NCBI GenBank assembly: GCA_036744005.1
Contig: DAINOJ010000001.1
Location: 1-64,000, forward strand
DNA from: CALCNS01 sp937897315
Lineage (GTDB): Bacteria > Bacillota > JAAYKD01
Reading direction: 5' to 3'
Length of the DNA: 64,000 nucleotides
In this document: piece after piece, positions 8,462 to 16,897 of the stretch
Position numbering within the stretch: position 1 is the first letter of the stretch
Layout of the letters: each line of letters starts with the position of its first letter
The notes under the pieces: generated by a model
The model's input: the letters and a program-made list of their open reading frames with translations, nothing else
Database searches by the model: none
What the model was told of the DNA's origin: nothing
Position numbers and translations under genes: made by a program

Positions 8462-9835
8462 TTGGAGCGTTTTTTTGCGGTTCCTGTTTTACCGGGAGAG
8501 CCAAGCCCCAAGGAGCTGAGGAGTAACATATTTAATATGATCTGGCCGGTTACTATCGATTCCATTTTACAAATGATGGTCGGTATGGTGGCCAGTGCTA
8601 TGGTAGGTCGCATTGGTGCGACTGCTATTGCAGCGGTGGGTTTGTCATCTCGTGTGACTCAAATCAGCTGGGCTCTGTTTTTTGGCATCTCCACTGGTGT
8701 TACCGTGTTGGTTGCTCGCTGTTATGGGGCAAGAGATTTGGAAGAAGCCAGAAGAATCTCTTTTCAAGGACTTTTAAGTGCAGGCATTTTAATCACCATA
8801 ATGACCATACTCAGTTTTTGGCTTGCTGAACCATTCCTGAGAACCATGAACGTGGGTGAAGAGCTTCTCGTAGCCTGTATGACATATTTACAAATTGCTT
8901 TGTTTTCTTTACCCCTAGTTGCAATGATACAGATTAGTGCCGGTATTATGAGGGGAGTTGGCAACACCCGTATACCTATGATGATTTCCTTGATTGTTAA
9001 CATCATCAACATCGTTGGATGCTGGTTATTGATTTATGGCAACCTAGGGCTTCCCGCTATGGGCATTCGAGGTGCGGCAATTGCTGCCCTTGTTGGTCAG
9101 GGATTTGGGGCGGTTTTGGCGTTATATGTCATTTTTTCACCACTATCGGGTTTACAATTGCGGAATGAAGATGTTCGTAGTTTGTTCTTACCCGATGTCA
9201 AACGAATTTTACGAATTGGTGTGCCAAGCTCCGCCGGCGATCTTTTTTGGCAGGTTGCTTCTATTGTCATGACTAGCGTGATTGTTACGTTCGGTACGGT
9301 TGCATTGGCTGCACATAACTTAGGTATGCAAGCAGAAGGGATTTCTTATATGCCTGCGGCTGGCTTGGGGATTGCTGCAACTGCGTTTGTCAGTCAAAGT
9401 TTGGGGGCTAAGAGCTTAAACTTGGCTAGAAGATACATTCGCGAGATTTTTATTTTATCCATGGCATTTTTTATTTTTGCTTCGTTCCTTTTGATTTTCG
9501 GAGGAACTTGGATTATGTCAATATTGACAAACGATAAAGAAGTCATCTCGCTTGGAGCGAAATACTTATTGTTAATGGGATTTGCTCAAATACCTTTAGA
9601 AATGGGGGGAGTCATCAACGGCGTTTTACGCGGCGCAGGTGATACTAAGTGGGTGATGTATATCCAAGCCATTGGTATGTGGTTACTGAGAATCCCATTG
9701 TCCTATTTGTTAGGGATTCGCTTTGGATTTGGTATCATGGGCGTTTGGTGGGCAATGACTATAGATTTATTTGTACGCTTCTTCCTGGTGGTTTGGCGTT
9801 ATCGTTTGGGTAAATGGAAAACGATGCAAGTGTAA
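8462..9835 (+). CDS. MATE-family efflux transporter
   Basis: Inner-membrane multidrug and toxic compound extrusion protein of about 457 residues with roughly twelve hydrophobic helices arranged as two six-helix halves. Family-typical segments include VGMVASAMVGRIGATAIAAVG near the first helix, FFGISTGVTVLVARCYGA in helix 2, and the corresponding second-half AAHNLGMQAEGISYMPAAGLG and ATAFVSQSLGA. Transport is expected to be Na+ or H+ coupled drug or metabolite export. The start TTG 8462 follows ACGGAG at about ten bases. No terminator separates it from the aminotransferase upstream, so co-transcription from the M20 gene is possible. Its substrate cannot be read from sequence. Confidence 0.92.
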   Translation: MERFFAVPVLPGEPSPKELRSNIFNMIWPVTIDSILQMMVGMVASAMVGRIGATAIAAVGLSSRVTQISWALFFGISTGVTVLVARCYGARDLEEARRISFQGLLSAGILITIMTILSFWLAEPFLRTMNVGEELLVACMTYLQIALFSLPLVAMIQISAGIMRGVGNTRIPMMISLIVNIINIVGCWLLIYGNLGLPAMGIRGAAIAALVGQGFGAVLALYVIFSPLSGLQLRNEDVRSLFLPDVKRILRIGVPSSAGDLFWQVASIVMTSVIVTFGTVALAAHNLGMQAEGISYMPAAGLGIAATAFVSQSLGAKSLNLARRYIREIFILSMAFFIFASFLLIFGGTWIMSILTNDKEVISLGAKYLLLMGFAQIPLEMGGVINGVLRGAGDTKWVMYIQAIGMWLLRIPLSYLLGIRFGFGIMGVWWAMTIDLFVRFFLVVWRYRLGKWKTMQV

Positions 9836-9860
9836 CGTTATTTTTTGAAGGAGGTATCTC

Positions 9861-10508
9861 ATGTATTGCAAAGATATTATGATTGAACGCAAAGAAGTCA
9901 TCGCTGTTACAGAAGATCACAGTTTGAGTAATGCATTGAAGCGCATGGAGTTCTATGGATTTCGTGCGTTACCCGTTGCCAATTTTGGCAGAATCATGGG
10001 TGTCATCGATGTATTCGATATTTATGAGCATCTTTATATCCGCAGAGATGCCGATTTAGATCAAACATTGGTACGCGATGTGATGAAGACTGAATTTGCG
10101 TATGTGCACGCAGATGATTTTATTGAGGTGGCAGCCCGTTTATTGACTCAACAACGAGTGATGTTTTTACCCGTTATGCAAGACGATACCACAGATCAGT
10201 TTTTGGGAATTATTCCCATGGCTCGCGTCATGCAAATGTTTATGTCCGCAGCGGGTCTATATAGCAAGGGTAACCGAATCACCGTACTTTTGAAAAATGA
10301 AAAAGGGGAGTTAGCTCGTTTGAGCCGCCAATTATTGCGTGCCGGCGCGAATATTGAAGGGTTACTACCCATTGCAAAAATGCCCAATCAGATTCACGAT
10401 GATCTAGTCACACATGTCATTGTTAAATTTGATGGGGATATGGAACGCGTTCTGTTAGCATGCGAAGATGCAAGAATCCCGGTTGTGACCAAAGACCGAA
10501 TCGAGTAA
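9861..10508 (+). CDS. AcuB-like CBS-pair and ACT domain protein
   Basis: A 215-residue cytoplasmic regulatory protein with two CBS domains (about residues 1-60 and 70-130) followed by an ACT domain (about 138-200, beginning NRITVLLKNEKGELARLSRQLLRAG as a split beta-alpha-beta unit). This order and length match AcuB of Bacillus, which is linked to acetoin utilisation and acetyl-CoA synthetase control. CBS pairs usually bind adenine nucleotides and ACT domains bind amino acids, so energy or amino-acid sensing is expected. No acuA, acuC or acsA is nearby, hence no gene symbol. ATG 9861 follows AAGGAGGTATCTC. A hairpin at 10517-10546 lies directly downstream. Confidence 0.85.
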   Translation: MYCKDIMIERKEVIAVTEDHSLSNALKRMEFYGFRALPVANFGRIMGVIDVFDIYEHLYIRRDADLDQTLVRDVMKTEFAYVHADDFIEVAARLLTQQRVMFLPVMQDDTTDQFLGIIPMARVMQMFMSAAGLYSKGNRITVLLKNEKGELARLSRQLLRAGANIEGLLPIAKMPNQIHDDLVTHVIVKFDGDMERVLLACEDARIPVVTKDRIE

Positions 10509-10516
10509 GCATAATC

Positions 10517-10546
10517 GAAAGGGGCTGTCCTAAGGCAACCCCTTTC
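10517..10546 (+). terminator. Hairpin between the CBS-ACT gene and polC
   Basis: GAAAGGGG (10517-10524) pairs with CCCCTTTC (10539-10546) and the loop can pair further (CCT/AGG). No T-run follows, so it is either a weak or factor-assisted terminator or a leader structure ahead of polC. Confidence 0.45.
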
Positions 10547-10571
10547 AAACAAACTATAAGGAGGCGACCCG

Positions 10572-13500
10572 ATGAGCGAACGAGATCGAGAATTGGAGCG
10601 CTTTTGTCAGCAATTGACCACGGCAATGCCGGAGGTATGTCAAATCGAACGTTTACTCGTTGATGTCGGCAGCCGTCAGTGGCATATGGTTTTATCGGGT
10701 TCTGTGGATGCGGAGTCTCGGAGTCGATGTGTCCGGGATTTGCAGAAAATTATTGATCAACGATGGTCTCTCACTGTGAGCTGGCAAGATGCCCTCCCCG
10801 AAGTTTCGGAACCAAGGGCTGGCACATCATTACCTACCGTGAGCATTGAATTTGAGGATCCACTGGCAGATAGTCCTTACAAAGAATCAGAAGAGTGGGA
10901 GCCGGAGCTCCTAAATGAACCTGAAGAGACTTGGCAGCCGGTTCAAATAAACAAAACAGAAGAGCAACTGGACGAGGAATTTAGAAGAAAACGCGATGAA
11001 GAAGTGATGGCACAGGTCGAAAAGATCAAACTGGAGACACAAAAAGCCATTCGTAGCAATGGCCATAAAAGCCAGCATTTTTTCGGAAAAACCATTCAAG
11101 GCGAGCCAATTCCTTTAAAGCAAATTATGGAAGCACCTCATGTACAGATCATCAACGGTGAAGTTTTCAGTATGGATAAGCAAAACCTACGGAACGGGCA
11201 AATCATCTATCGCTTTGATCTATATGATGGTACCGATTCGTTAACTGTGAAAGTAATGCTACGAGATGCCTCGAATTCAAACAGCGGTAACAGCACGAAT
11301 GCATATGGTCAGCGAAATCGCATCATACCACAGCGCATGGACGAACTCAAGGAAGGACATTGGGTCCTCGTTAGTGGAAAAGCATCAATGGATCGCTTTG
11401 AAGAGAACGAGCTGACGTTTTTGGCGGATGCCGTGAATGAAATGCAGGCTCCTCAGAAAAAGCGTCCGGACCTCGCTCCACAGAAGAGGGTAGAATTACA
11501 TGCCCATACCAATATGAGCAGTATGGATGCTTTACCCGAGGCAGGGGCGTTGGTGAAACGTGCTTTCGAAATGGGTCATAAAGCCATTGCCATAACCGAT
11601 CATGGTGTTTTACAAGCATATCCTGAAGCAGCGGCTGCGGCGAAGAACTTAAAAATGAAAGTTCTCTATGGGTGTGAGATTTATTTAATCGATCACTTGG
11701 AGGATCGTCGTTATAAACACTGTGTGGTATTAACAAAGAATAAGAAGGGCTTAAAAGAGCTCTACAAGCTGACAAGCAAAGCACATCTACATAATTTCTA
11801 TAAAAGGCCACGGGTCTTACGTGCCGACTTATTGGCATCCCGGTCTGAATTGATTGTCGGCTCGGCCTGTGCTTATGGGGAACTCTACTCCACGTTAATC
11901 GATGGATTTGAAGGAAATTTTGAAAAAACATGTCAGCAAGCCAGAGAATTGGCAAAATTCTATGATTTCTTGGAAGTCATGCCGATTGGGCATAATCGCT
12001 TTGCCATAGAAAATGGTAAAGTAGCCAATGAGGAAGGCTTACGTAAAATCAATCGGGTTATTTATGAAATCGGTAAGGAGTTGGGTATCCCGGTGACCGC
12101 GACCGGTGACGTACACTTTTTAGAACCAGAAGACGTAGTGTTTCGAGACATCCTACAAGCAGGCCAGGATTATGAAGCCGACGAAACCAAACCCCTTCTG
12201 CATTTGCGCAATACCGAAGAAATGTTGGCAGAATTCAACGATTGGACAGCAGAAGAGGCTTATGAGGTCGTCGTGACCAACACCAATCTCATCGCAGATC
12301 AGATTGAAGATTTTAATCCCATGATGAACAAGCTCTATCCACCCAATATTCCGGGTGCAGAAGAAGAGCTGAAACAGCTAACCTACCAAACCGCCCGAAA
12401 GATGTATGGCGATCCCTTACCAAAAAATGTATTGGAGCGCATTCAATGGGAATTGGATTGTATCATCGGTTATGGCTATGCAGTAAATTACTACATTGCT
12501 CATAAACTCGTGAAGAAGTCCATGGATGACGGGTATTTGGTGGGTAGCCGAGGTTCTGTGGGATCTTCACTGGTGGCAACATTGACTGGCATAACCGAAG
12601 TCAACCCATTATCGGCTCATTATCGCTGTCCGGAGTGTAGTTATTCAGACTTCACACATGATAAAGAATACGACTGTGGAGCCGATATGCCGGATCAACT
12701 CTGTCCAAAATGCGGGAATCCGTTGATTAAGGATGGCTTTAACATTCGATTTGAGGTGTTTATGGGATTTGCGGGAGATAAAATCCCCGATATCGATTTG
12801 AATTTCTCAGGCGAATACCAATCTCAAGCTCATAAGTACACAGAAGAATTATTTGGCAAGGAGTTCGTTTTCCGAGCTGGAACGATTTCCACAGTTGCCT
12901 CTAAAACTGCCTATGGCTTTGTGATGAAGTATGTGGAGAAAACCGGTGCTCAGTTGCGCAAAGCCGAAATCAATCGTTTGACCATGCGCTGTACCGGTGT
13001 AAAACGTACCACAGGTCAACACCCCGGTGGGCTAATGGTCGTGCCAAATGATATGGATATTCATGATTTTACTGCGGTTCAACACCCACCTGGAAAAGAT
13101 GGTGCGGATATCATTACTACTCATTTTACTTATCAGGCCATCCATGATAATCTGCTCAAGCTAGATTTACTGGGTCATGATGACCCGACGATTTTAAGAA
13201 AGTTGCAAGAGCTTACCAATCTGGATGTGCGGGCCGTGCCCCTGGATGACCCGAAAACCATGAAACTCTTTGTTTCCACGGACCCGATTGGGGTGCGTTC
13301 AGAGGATATTGATTCCGATACCGGAACATACGGAGTCCCTGAATTTGGTACTCCTTTCACCCGTAACATGCTGATGGATGCGAAACCCCGCTACATATCG
13401 GACTTAATCCGATTGTCGGGTTTCTCTCACGGAACTGATGTGTGGGCAGGAAATGCCAGAGAACTCATCGTACAACAAAATGTTCCCCTTGCGGAAGCCA

Positions 13501-14213
13501 TCTCTACCCGAGATGCTATATTGTTGTATTTGACATCGAAAGGAATCGATAATCAGCCGGCGTTTCAGATTATGGAGTCGGTCCGAAAAGGTCGAGGGTT
13601 AAAGGCAGAAGAAGAAGAATTGATGCGATCCAAAGGGGTTCCGGAGTGGTATATTACCTCTTGCAAGAAGATTAAGTATTTATTCCCCAAAGCACATGCC
13701 GCTGCATATGTATTATCGGGATTTCGAATTGCCTGGTTTAAGGTACATCAACCTTTAGCATTCTATGCTTCGTACTTTACGGTGCGAGCAGCAGGGAACT
13801 TTGATGCCGACTTAACCTCACAAGGAATACCGGCAGTGCGTAATGAGGTGGGAAACCTTCGTCGCAAAGGTAACGAAGCCACAGCTAATGATAAAAACAT
13901 GCAAACCCATTTGGAACTTGCGCTAGAAGCGATGTTCCGCGGTATCGGTTTTGATAAAGTGGATTTATATACTTCCGAAGCAGGCGAATGGAAGATTATG
14001 CCGAATCAAAGATTATTACCCCCATTCTCTGCTTTGCAGGGAGTGGGAATCAATGCAGCAGAAGCCATTGTGGAAGCACGCAAAGCAGGACCATTTACCT
14101 CCATTGAAGACCTAAGTATCCGGAGTCGTGCTAATAAAACCGTTATCGAAGTGTTAAAGAAACATGGTTGTCTGGATCAATTAACCGAAACAGACCAGCT
14201 CACTTTATTTTAG
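10572..14213 (+). CDS. polC: DNA polymerase III alpha subunit, PolC type, without exonuclease insert
   Basis: Replicative DNA polymerase of low-GC Gram-positives. Order seen: N-terminal domain, OB fold (about 185-295), PHP domain with HAHT at 310-313, then the palm with GSRGSVGSS, a zinc-binding cluster (CPECS...CGAD...CPKCG), catalytic aspartates in PDIDLNFSGEYQ (about D740, D742), and a helix-hairpin-helix and C-terminal region. Length is 1213 residues against roughly 1430-1440 for Bacillus PolC. The missing part is the DnaQ-like 3'-5' exonuclease that normally interrupts the PHP domain: YGCEIYLID (366-374) runs straight into RRYKHCVVLTKNKKGLKELYKL with no DxE motif. ATG 10572 follows AAGGAGGCGACCCG. 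Reading frame is intact, so this is not a frameshift. Confidence 0.95.
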   Translation: MSERDRELERFCQQLTTAMPEVCQIERLLVDVGSRQWHMVLSGSVDAESRSRCVRDLQKIIDQRWSLTVSWQDALPEVSEPRAGTSLPTVSIEFEDPLADSPYKESEEWEPELLNEPEETWQPVQINKTEEQLDEEFRRKRDEEVMAQVEKIKLETQKAIRSNGHKSQHFFGKTIQGEPIPLKQIMEAPHVQIINGEVFSMDKQNLRNGQIIYRFDLYDGTDSLTVKVMLRDASNSNSGNSTNAYGQRNRIIPQRMDELKEGHWVLVSGKASMDRFEENELTFLADAVNEMQAPQKKRPDLAPQKRVELHAHTNMSSMDALPEAGALVKRAFEMGHKAIAITDHGVLQAYPEAAAAAKNLKMKVLYGCEIYLIDHLEDRRYKHCVVLTKNKKGLKELYKLTSKAHLHNFYKRPRVLRADLLASRSELIVGSACAYGELYSTLIDGFEGNFEKTCQQARELAKFYDFLEVMPIGHNRFAIENGKVANEEGLRKINRVIYEIGKELGIPVTATGDVHFLEPEDVVFRDILQAGQDYEADETKPLLHLRNTEEMLAEFNDWTAEEAYEVVVTNTNLIADQIEDFNPMMNKLYPPNIPGAEEELKQLTYQTARKMYGDPLPKNVLERIQWELDCIIGYGYAVNYYIAHKLVKKSMDDGYLVGSRGSVGSSLVATLTGITEVNPLSAHYRCPECSYSDFTHDKEYDCGADMPDQLCPKCGNPLIKDGFNIRFEVFMGFAGDKIPDIDLNFSGEYQSQAHKYTEELFGKEFVFRAGTISTVASKTAYGFVMKYVEKTGAQLRKAEINRLTMRCTGVKRTTGQHPGGLMVVPNDMDIHDFTAVQHPPGKDGADIITTHFTYQAIHDNLLKLDLLGHDDPTILRKLQELTNLDVRAVPLDDPKTMKLFVSTDPIGVRSEDIDSDTGTYGVPEFGTPFTRNMLMDAKPRYISDLIRLSGFSHGTDVWAGNARELIVQQNVPLAEAISTRDAILLYLTSKGIDNQPAFQIMESVRKGRGLKAEEEELMRSKGVPEWYITSCKKIKYLFPKAHAAAYVLSGFRIAWFKVHQPLAFYASYFTVRAAGNFDADLTSQGIPAVRNEVGNLRRKGNEATANDKNMQTHLELALEAMFRGIGFDKVDLYTSEAGEWKIMPNQRLLPPFSALQGVGINAAEAIVEARKAGPFTSIEDLSIRSRANKTVIEVLKKHGCLDQLTETDQLTLF

Positions 14214-14227
14214 AGGAGGGATTTGTC

Positions 14228-14434
14228 ATGGAACAATCCAAAATCAATCGCATCAATGAATTGGCCAAAAAATCGAAAGAAATCGGGCTGACTCCTGAAG
14301 AATTAGTGGAACAAAAAGAACTCAGAGCAGAGTTCATTCGGGACTTCCGTGGAAATTTGGAAGCACAATTGGACAATGTCTACATTGAACATGCCGATGG
14401 CAGCAAAGAAAAATTACAAAAGAAAAACCCATAG
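14228..14434 (+). CDS. DUF896 (YnzC/UPF0291) small protein
   Basis: A 68-residue cytoplasmic helical protein with the DUF896 pattern: INRINELAKKSKEIGLTPEELVEQKELRAEFIRDFRGNL carries the conserved helix-turn-helix hairpin and the R-x-EFI-x-x-FR stretch. The family is widespread in Firmicutes; YnzC of Bacillus is in the SOS-controlled yneA operon, but its biochemical role is unknown. ATG 14228 follows GAGGAGGG by seven bases and the gene starts 14 bases after polC, with hutH 17 bases downstream. That places it in the polC-hut transcript. Tail is basic (KEKLQKKNP). Confidence 0.9.
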   Translation: MEQSKINRINELAKKSKEIGLTPEELVEQKELRAEFIRDFRGNLEAQLDNVYIEHADGSKEKLQKKNP

Positions 14435-14451
14435 AACAGGAGAATTCAGGA

Positions 14452-15960
14452 ATGTTGAATCATACAAACACCTTGGTTCTGACTTCGGCCGGACTGAGTT
14501 TAGCCGATGTGGTCCAGGTCGCAAAGCAACAGGTTCAGGTGGTTTTGTCGGAGGAATTGAAAGAAAAAATAAACCACAGTAGAACCCTCGTGGAGTCCAT
14601 GATTGCTGAGAAAAAGGTGGTTTATGGTATCACCACCGGTTTTGGAAAATTCGCTACGGTGACAATCGGTCCCGAAGATACCCGAGCATTACAGCACAAC
14701 CTCATTGTAAGCCATGCGGTGGGAGTTGGAAGACCGCTGCCCGAAGAAACAGTTCGCGCGATGATGTTACTGCGTGCGTATTCTTTGAGTCGCGGTTACT
14801 CCGGTATTCGCTTAAGTGTGATTCAAGCATTGCTCGATGCCTTGAATCGTGGACTACATCCAGTCGTTCCCGAGAAGGGTAGTTTGGGCTCAAGTGGGGA
14901 TTTAGCTCCCTTATCACATATGATTCTACCCTTACTTGGCTTAGGAGAAGCGTTTTATGGCGGGCGCCGCATGAGTGGAGCGGAAGCTCTTCAAGCAGCA
15001 GGCTTGAGCCCTGTGGTATTGGAAGCCAAAGAAGGGTTAGCTTTGAACAATGGCACTCAATGCATGACCGCCGTGGCAGCACTCGCCATTGCCGAAGGTG
15101 AAAAAGTGGTACAAGCTGCCGATGTGATTGCCGCTCTCACCATGGAAGCACTCAATGGAATGCCCAGTGCGTTTGACCCTCGTATTCATCAAATTCGAAA
15201 TCATCCTGGGCAAATCGAGACAGCAGCTTACATGTTACATCTGCTCGAAGGATCGGAGTATACTGCTCCCAAAGATCATCCAAGAGTTCAGGATGCGTAT
15301 GCGTTGCGATGCATTGCGCAGGTTCATGGCCCCATTAAAGAGGCCTTGCAATACGCGAAAACAGTAATCGAACGCGAAATAAACGGTGTTACCGATAATC
15401 CTTTGATTTTCCTCGACACCGCTGAAGCCATTTCCGGAGGGAATTTCCACGGGGAACCCGTTGCTCTCGCCATGGATTTTCTGGGAATTGCTTTTTCTGA
15501 GCTGGCCAACATTGCCGAAAGGCGGTTAGAGAGATTGGTCAACCCGGCGCTCTCAAATGGCTTGCCTGCTTTTCTAACCAACAAAGGTGGAGTCCATTCC
15601 GGTTTTATGATTGTTCAATATTCCGCAGCAGCTCTTGTCTCGGAGAATAAAATCCTAGCACATCCTGCCAGCGTGGATTCCATACCCAGTTCGGCCAATC
15701 AAGAAGATCATGTATCCATGGGTACGATTGCTGCCAGGAAAGCCGCACAGATATTAGAACATACCACTTGTGTTCTCGCCATGGAGTGGTTGGCTGCTTG
15801 TCAGGGAATCGACTTGCGTGGAGCAAAACGGTTAGGCAAAGGGACAGCTCCGGCTTATCGAAAGCTCCGACAACGGGTTGCTTTTTTAGGGGAAGACCGT
15901 GTGATGTATCCGGATATCGATGAAGCGGTTGCCTTGATTCGAGTTGGACTTAGTTCATAG
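14452..15960 (+). CDS. hutH: Histidine ammonia-lyase
   Basis: Converts L-histidine to trans-urocanate and ammonia, the first step of histidine degradation. The 502-residue protein has the family architecture and the autocatalytic MIO-cofactor region GSLGSSGDLAPLSH, with the cyclising triad S147-S148-G149. Most HutH have Ala-Ser-Gly; Ser at the first position is a tolerated variant in the aromatic ammonia-lyase signature as I recall it, so activity is still expected. YGITTGFGKFA (Tyr base), NNGTQ and SxxNQEDHVSMG are all present. The start ATG follows ACAGGAGAATTCAGGA. It is followed by ftcD and hutI, but no hutU (urocanase) lies anywhere in the window. Confidence 0.95.
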   Translation: MLNHTNTLVLTSAGLSLADVVQVAKQQVQVVLSEELKEKINHSRTLVESMIAEKKVVYGITTGFGKFATVTIGPEDTRALQHNLIVSHAVGVGRPLPEETVRAMMLLRAYSLSRGYSGIRLSVIQALLDALNRGLHPVVPEKGSLGSSGDLAPLSHMILPLLGLGEAFYGGRRMSGAEALQAAGLSPVVLEAKEGLALNNGTQCMTAVAALAIAEGEKVVQAADVIAALTMEALNGMPSAFDPRIHQIRNHPGQIETAAYMLHLLEGSEYTAPKDHPRVQDAYALRCIAQVHGPIKEALQYAKTVIEREINGVTDNPLIFLDTAEAISGGNFHGEPVALAMDFLGIAFSELANIAERRLERLVNPALSNGLPAFLTNKGGVHSGFMIVQYSAAALVSENKILAHPASVDSIPSSANQEDHVSMGTIAARKAAQILEHTTCVLAMEWLAACQGIDLRGAKRLGKGTAPAYRKLRQRVAFLGEDRVMYPDIDEAVALIRVGLSS

Positions 15961-15975
15961 TAGGAGGACAATAAA

Positions 15976-16875
15976 ATGGCAAAAATAGTGGAATGCATTC
16001 CCAATTTTTCTGAGGGTAGAAGACCCGAAGTGATTGAGGCCATTGTGAATGAGATACGCAATATCGAAGGTTGCGAATTATTGGATGTGGAAGCCGATGC
16101 TTCGCACAATCGCGTGGTGGTTACTTTTACCGGAACACCGGAAGCCGCCGTAGAAGCCGCTTTCCAGGCCTGCAAGAAAGCAGCAGAACTCATTGATTTA
16201 ACACAACATACCGGCGAGCATCCCCGAATGGGAGCAACCGATGTGATCCCTTTTGTTCCGGTCTCGGAAATGACCATGAAAGAATGTGTGAAGTTATCGC
16301 AGCTCTTGGGTCAGCGGATTGCCGATGAGTTACATATACCGGTATACTTATATGAAAATGCAGCAACCAAACCAGAACGTAAGAATCTTGCCGATGTTCG
16401 GCGGGGTCAATTCGAGGGTATCCGCGATGAAATGCACCTACCTGAACGCAAACCGGATTTTGGTCCGCAGCAAATTCACCCCACTGCAGGATGTACAGCG
16501 GTAGGTGCCAGGAAGCCCTTAGTCGCTTTCAACGTGAATTTATCCACAGCAGATTTGGAAATTGCCAATGCCATCGCTCGTAAAATTAGGGGGTCATCCG
16601 GCGGATTTATGCATGTGAAAGCGCTGGGCGTAATGTTGGAAGATCGAAAGATGGCTCAGGTTTCCATGAACCTGGTGGATTACAAGAAAACGTCGGTGCA
16701 TCATGCGTTTGAATTTGTAAAGCGGGAAGCGCAGCGATATGGTGTTTCCGTGGTAGGAAGCGAAATCATAGGACTGTTGCCTATGGAAGCTCTCATGGAA
16801 GCAGCGGTCTGGTACTTGCAAGTCGAAAATTTCAAGTCGGAACAGGTCCTCGAGAAGAGAGTGTATCGGTTCTAG
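15976..16875 (+). CDS. ftcD: Glutamate formimidoyltransferase
   Basis: Transfers the formimino group of N-formimino-L-glutamate to tetrahydrofolate, the glutamate-yielding last step of the folate-linked histidine pathway. The 299-residue product corresponds to the N-terminal transferase half of bifunctional mammalian FTCD only (ECIPNFSEGRRPEVIEAI at the N-terminus, DASHNRVVVTFTG, EHPRMGATDVIPFVP, GARKPLVAFNVNL). The cyclodeaminase half is absent and no separate fchA is in the window. ATG 15976 follows TAGGAGGACAATAAA. It lies 15 bases after hutH and 22 before hutI, so the three form one unit. The choice of FtcD rather than HutF/HutG means the pathway feeds one-carbon folate. Confidence 0.93.
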   Translation: MAKIVECIPNFSEGRRPEVIEAIVNEIRNIEGCELLDVEADASHNRVVVTFTGTPEAAVEAAFQACKKAAELIDLTQHTGEHPRMGATDVIPFVPVSEMTMKECVKLSQLLGQRIADELHIPVYLYENAATKPERKNLADVRRGQFEGIRDEMHLPERKPDFGPQQIHPTAGCTAVGARKPLVAFNVNLSTADLEIANAIARKIRGSSGGFMHVKALGVMLEDRKMAQVSMNLVDYKKTSVHHAFEFVKREAQRYGVSVVGSEIIGLLPMEALMEAAVWYLQVENFKSEQVLEKRVYRF

Positions 16876-16897
16876 TCGACAAGAAACGAGGTACAAA

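Noticed and set aside
11371..11955. A 194-codon open frame antisense to polC
   Set aside because: It lies entirely inside the conserved PHP region of polC, has no ribosome site or family resemblance, and is rich in residues typical of reverse-strand readings.
14881..14901. HutH judged inactive because the MIO triad is not Ala-Ser-Gly
   Set aside because: Ser at the first position is accepted in the family signature as I recall it, and all other catalytic motifs are present.
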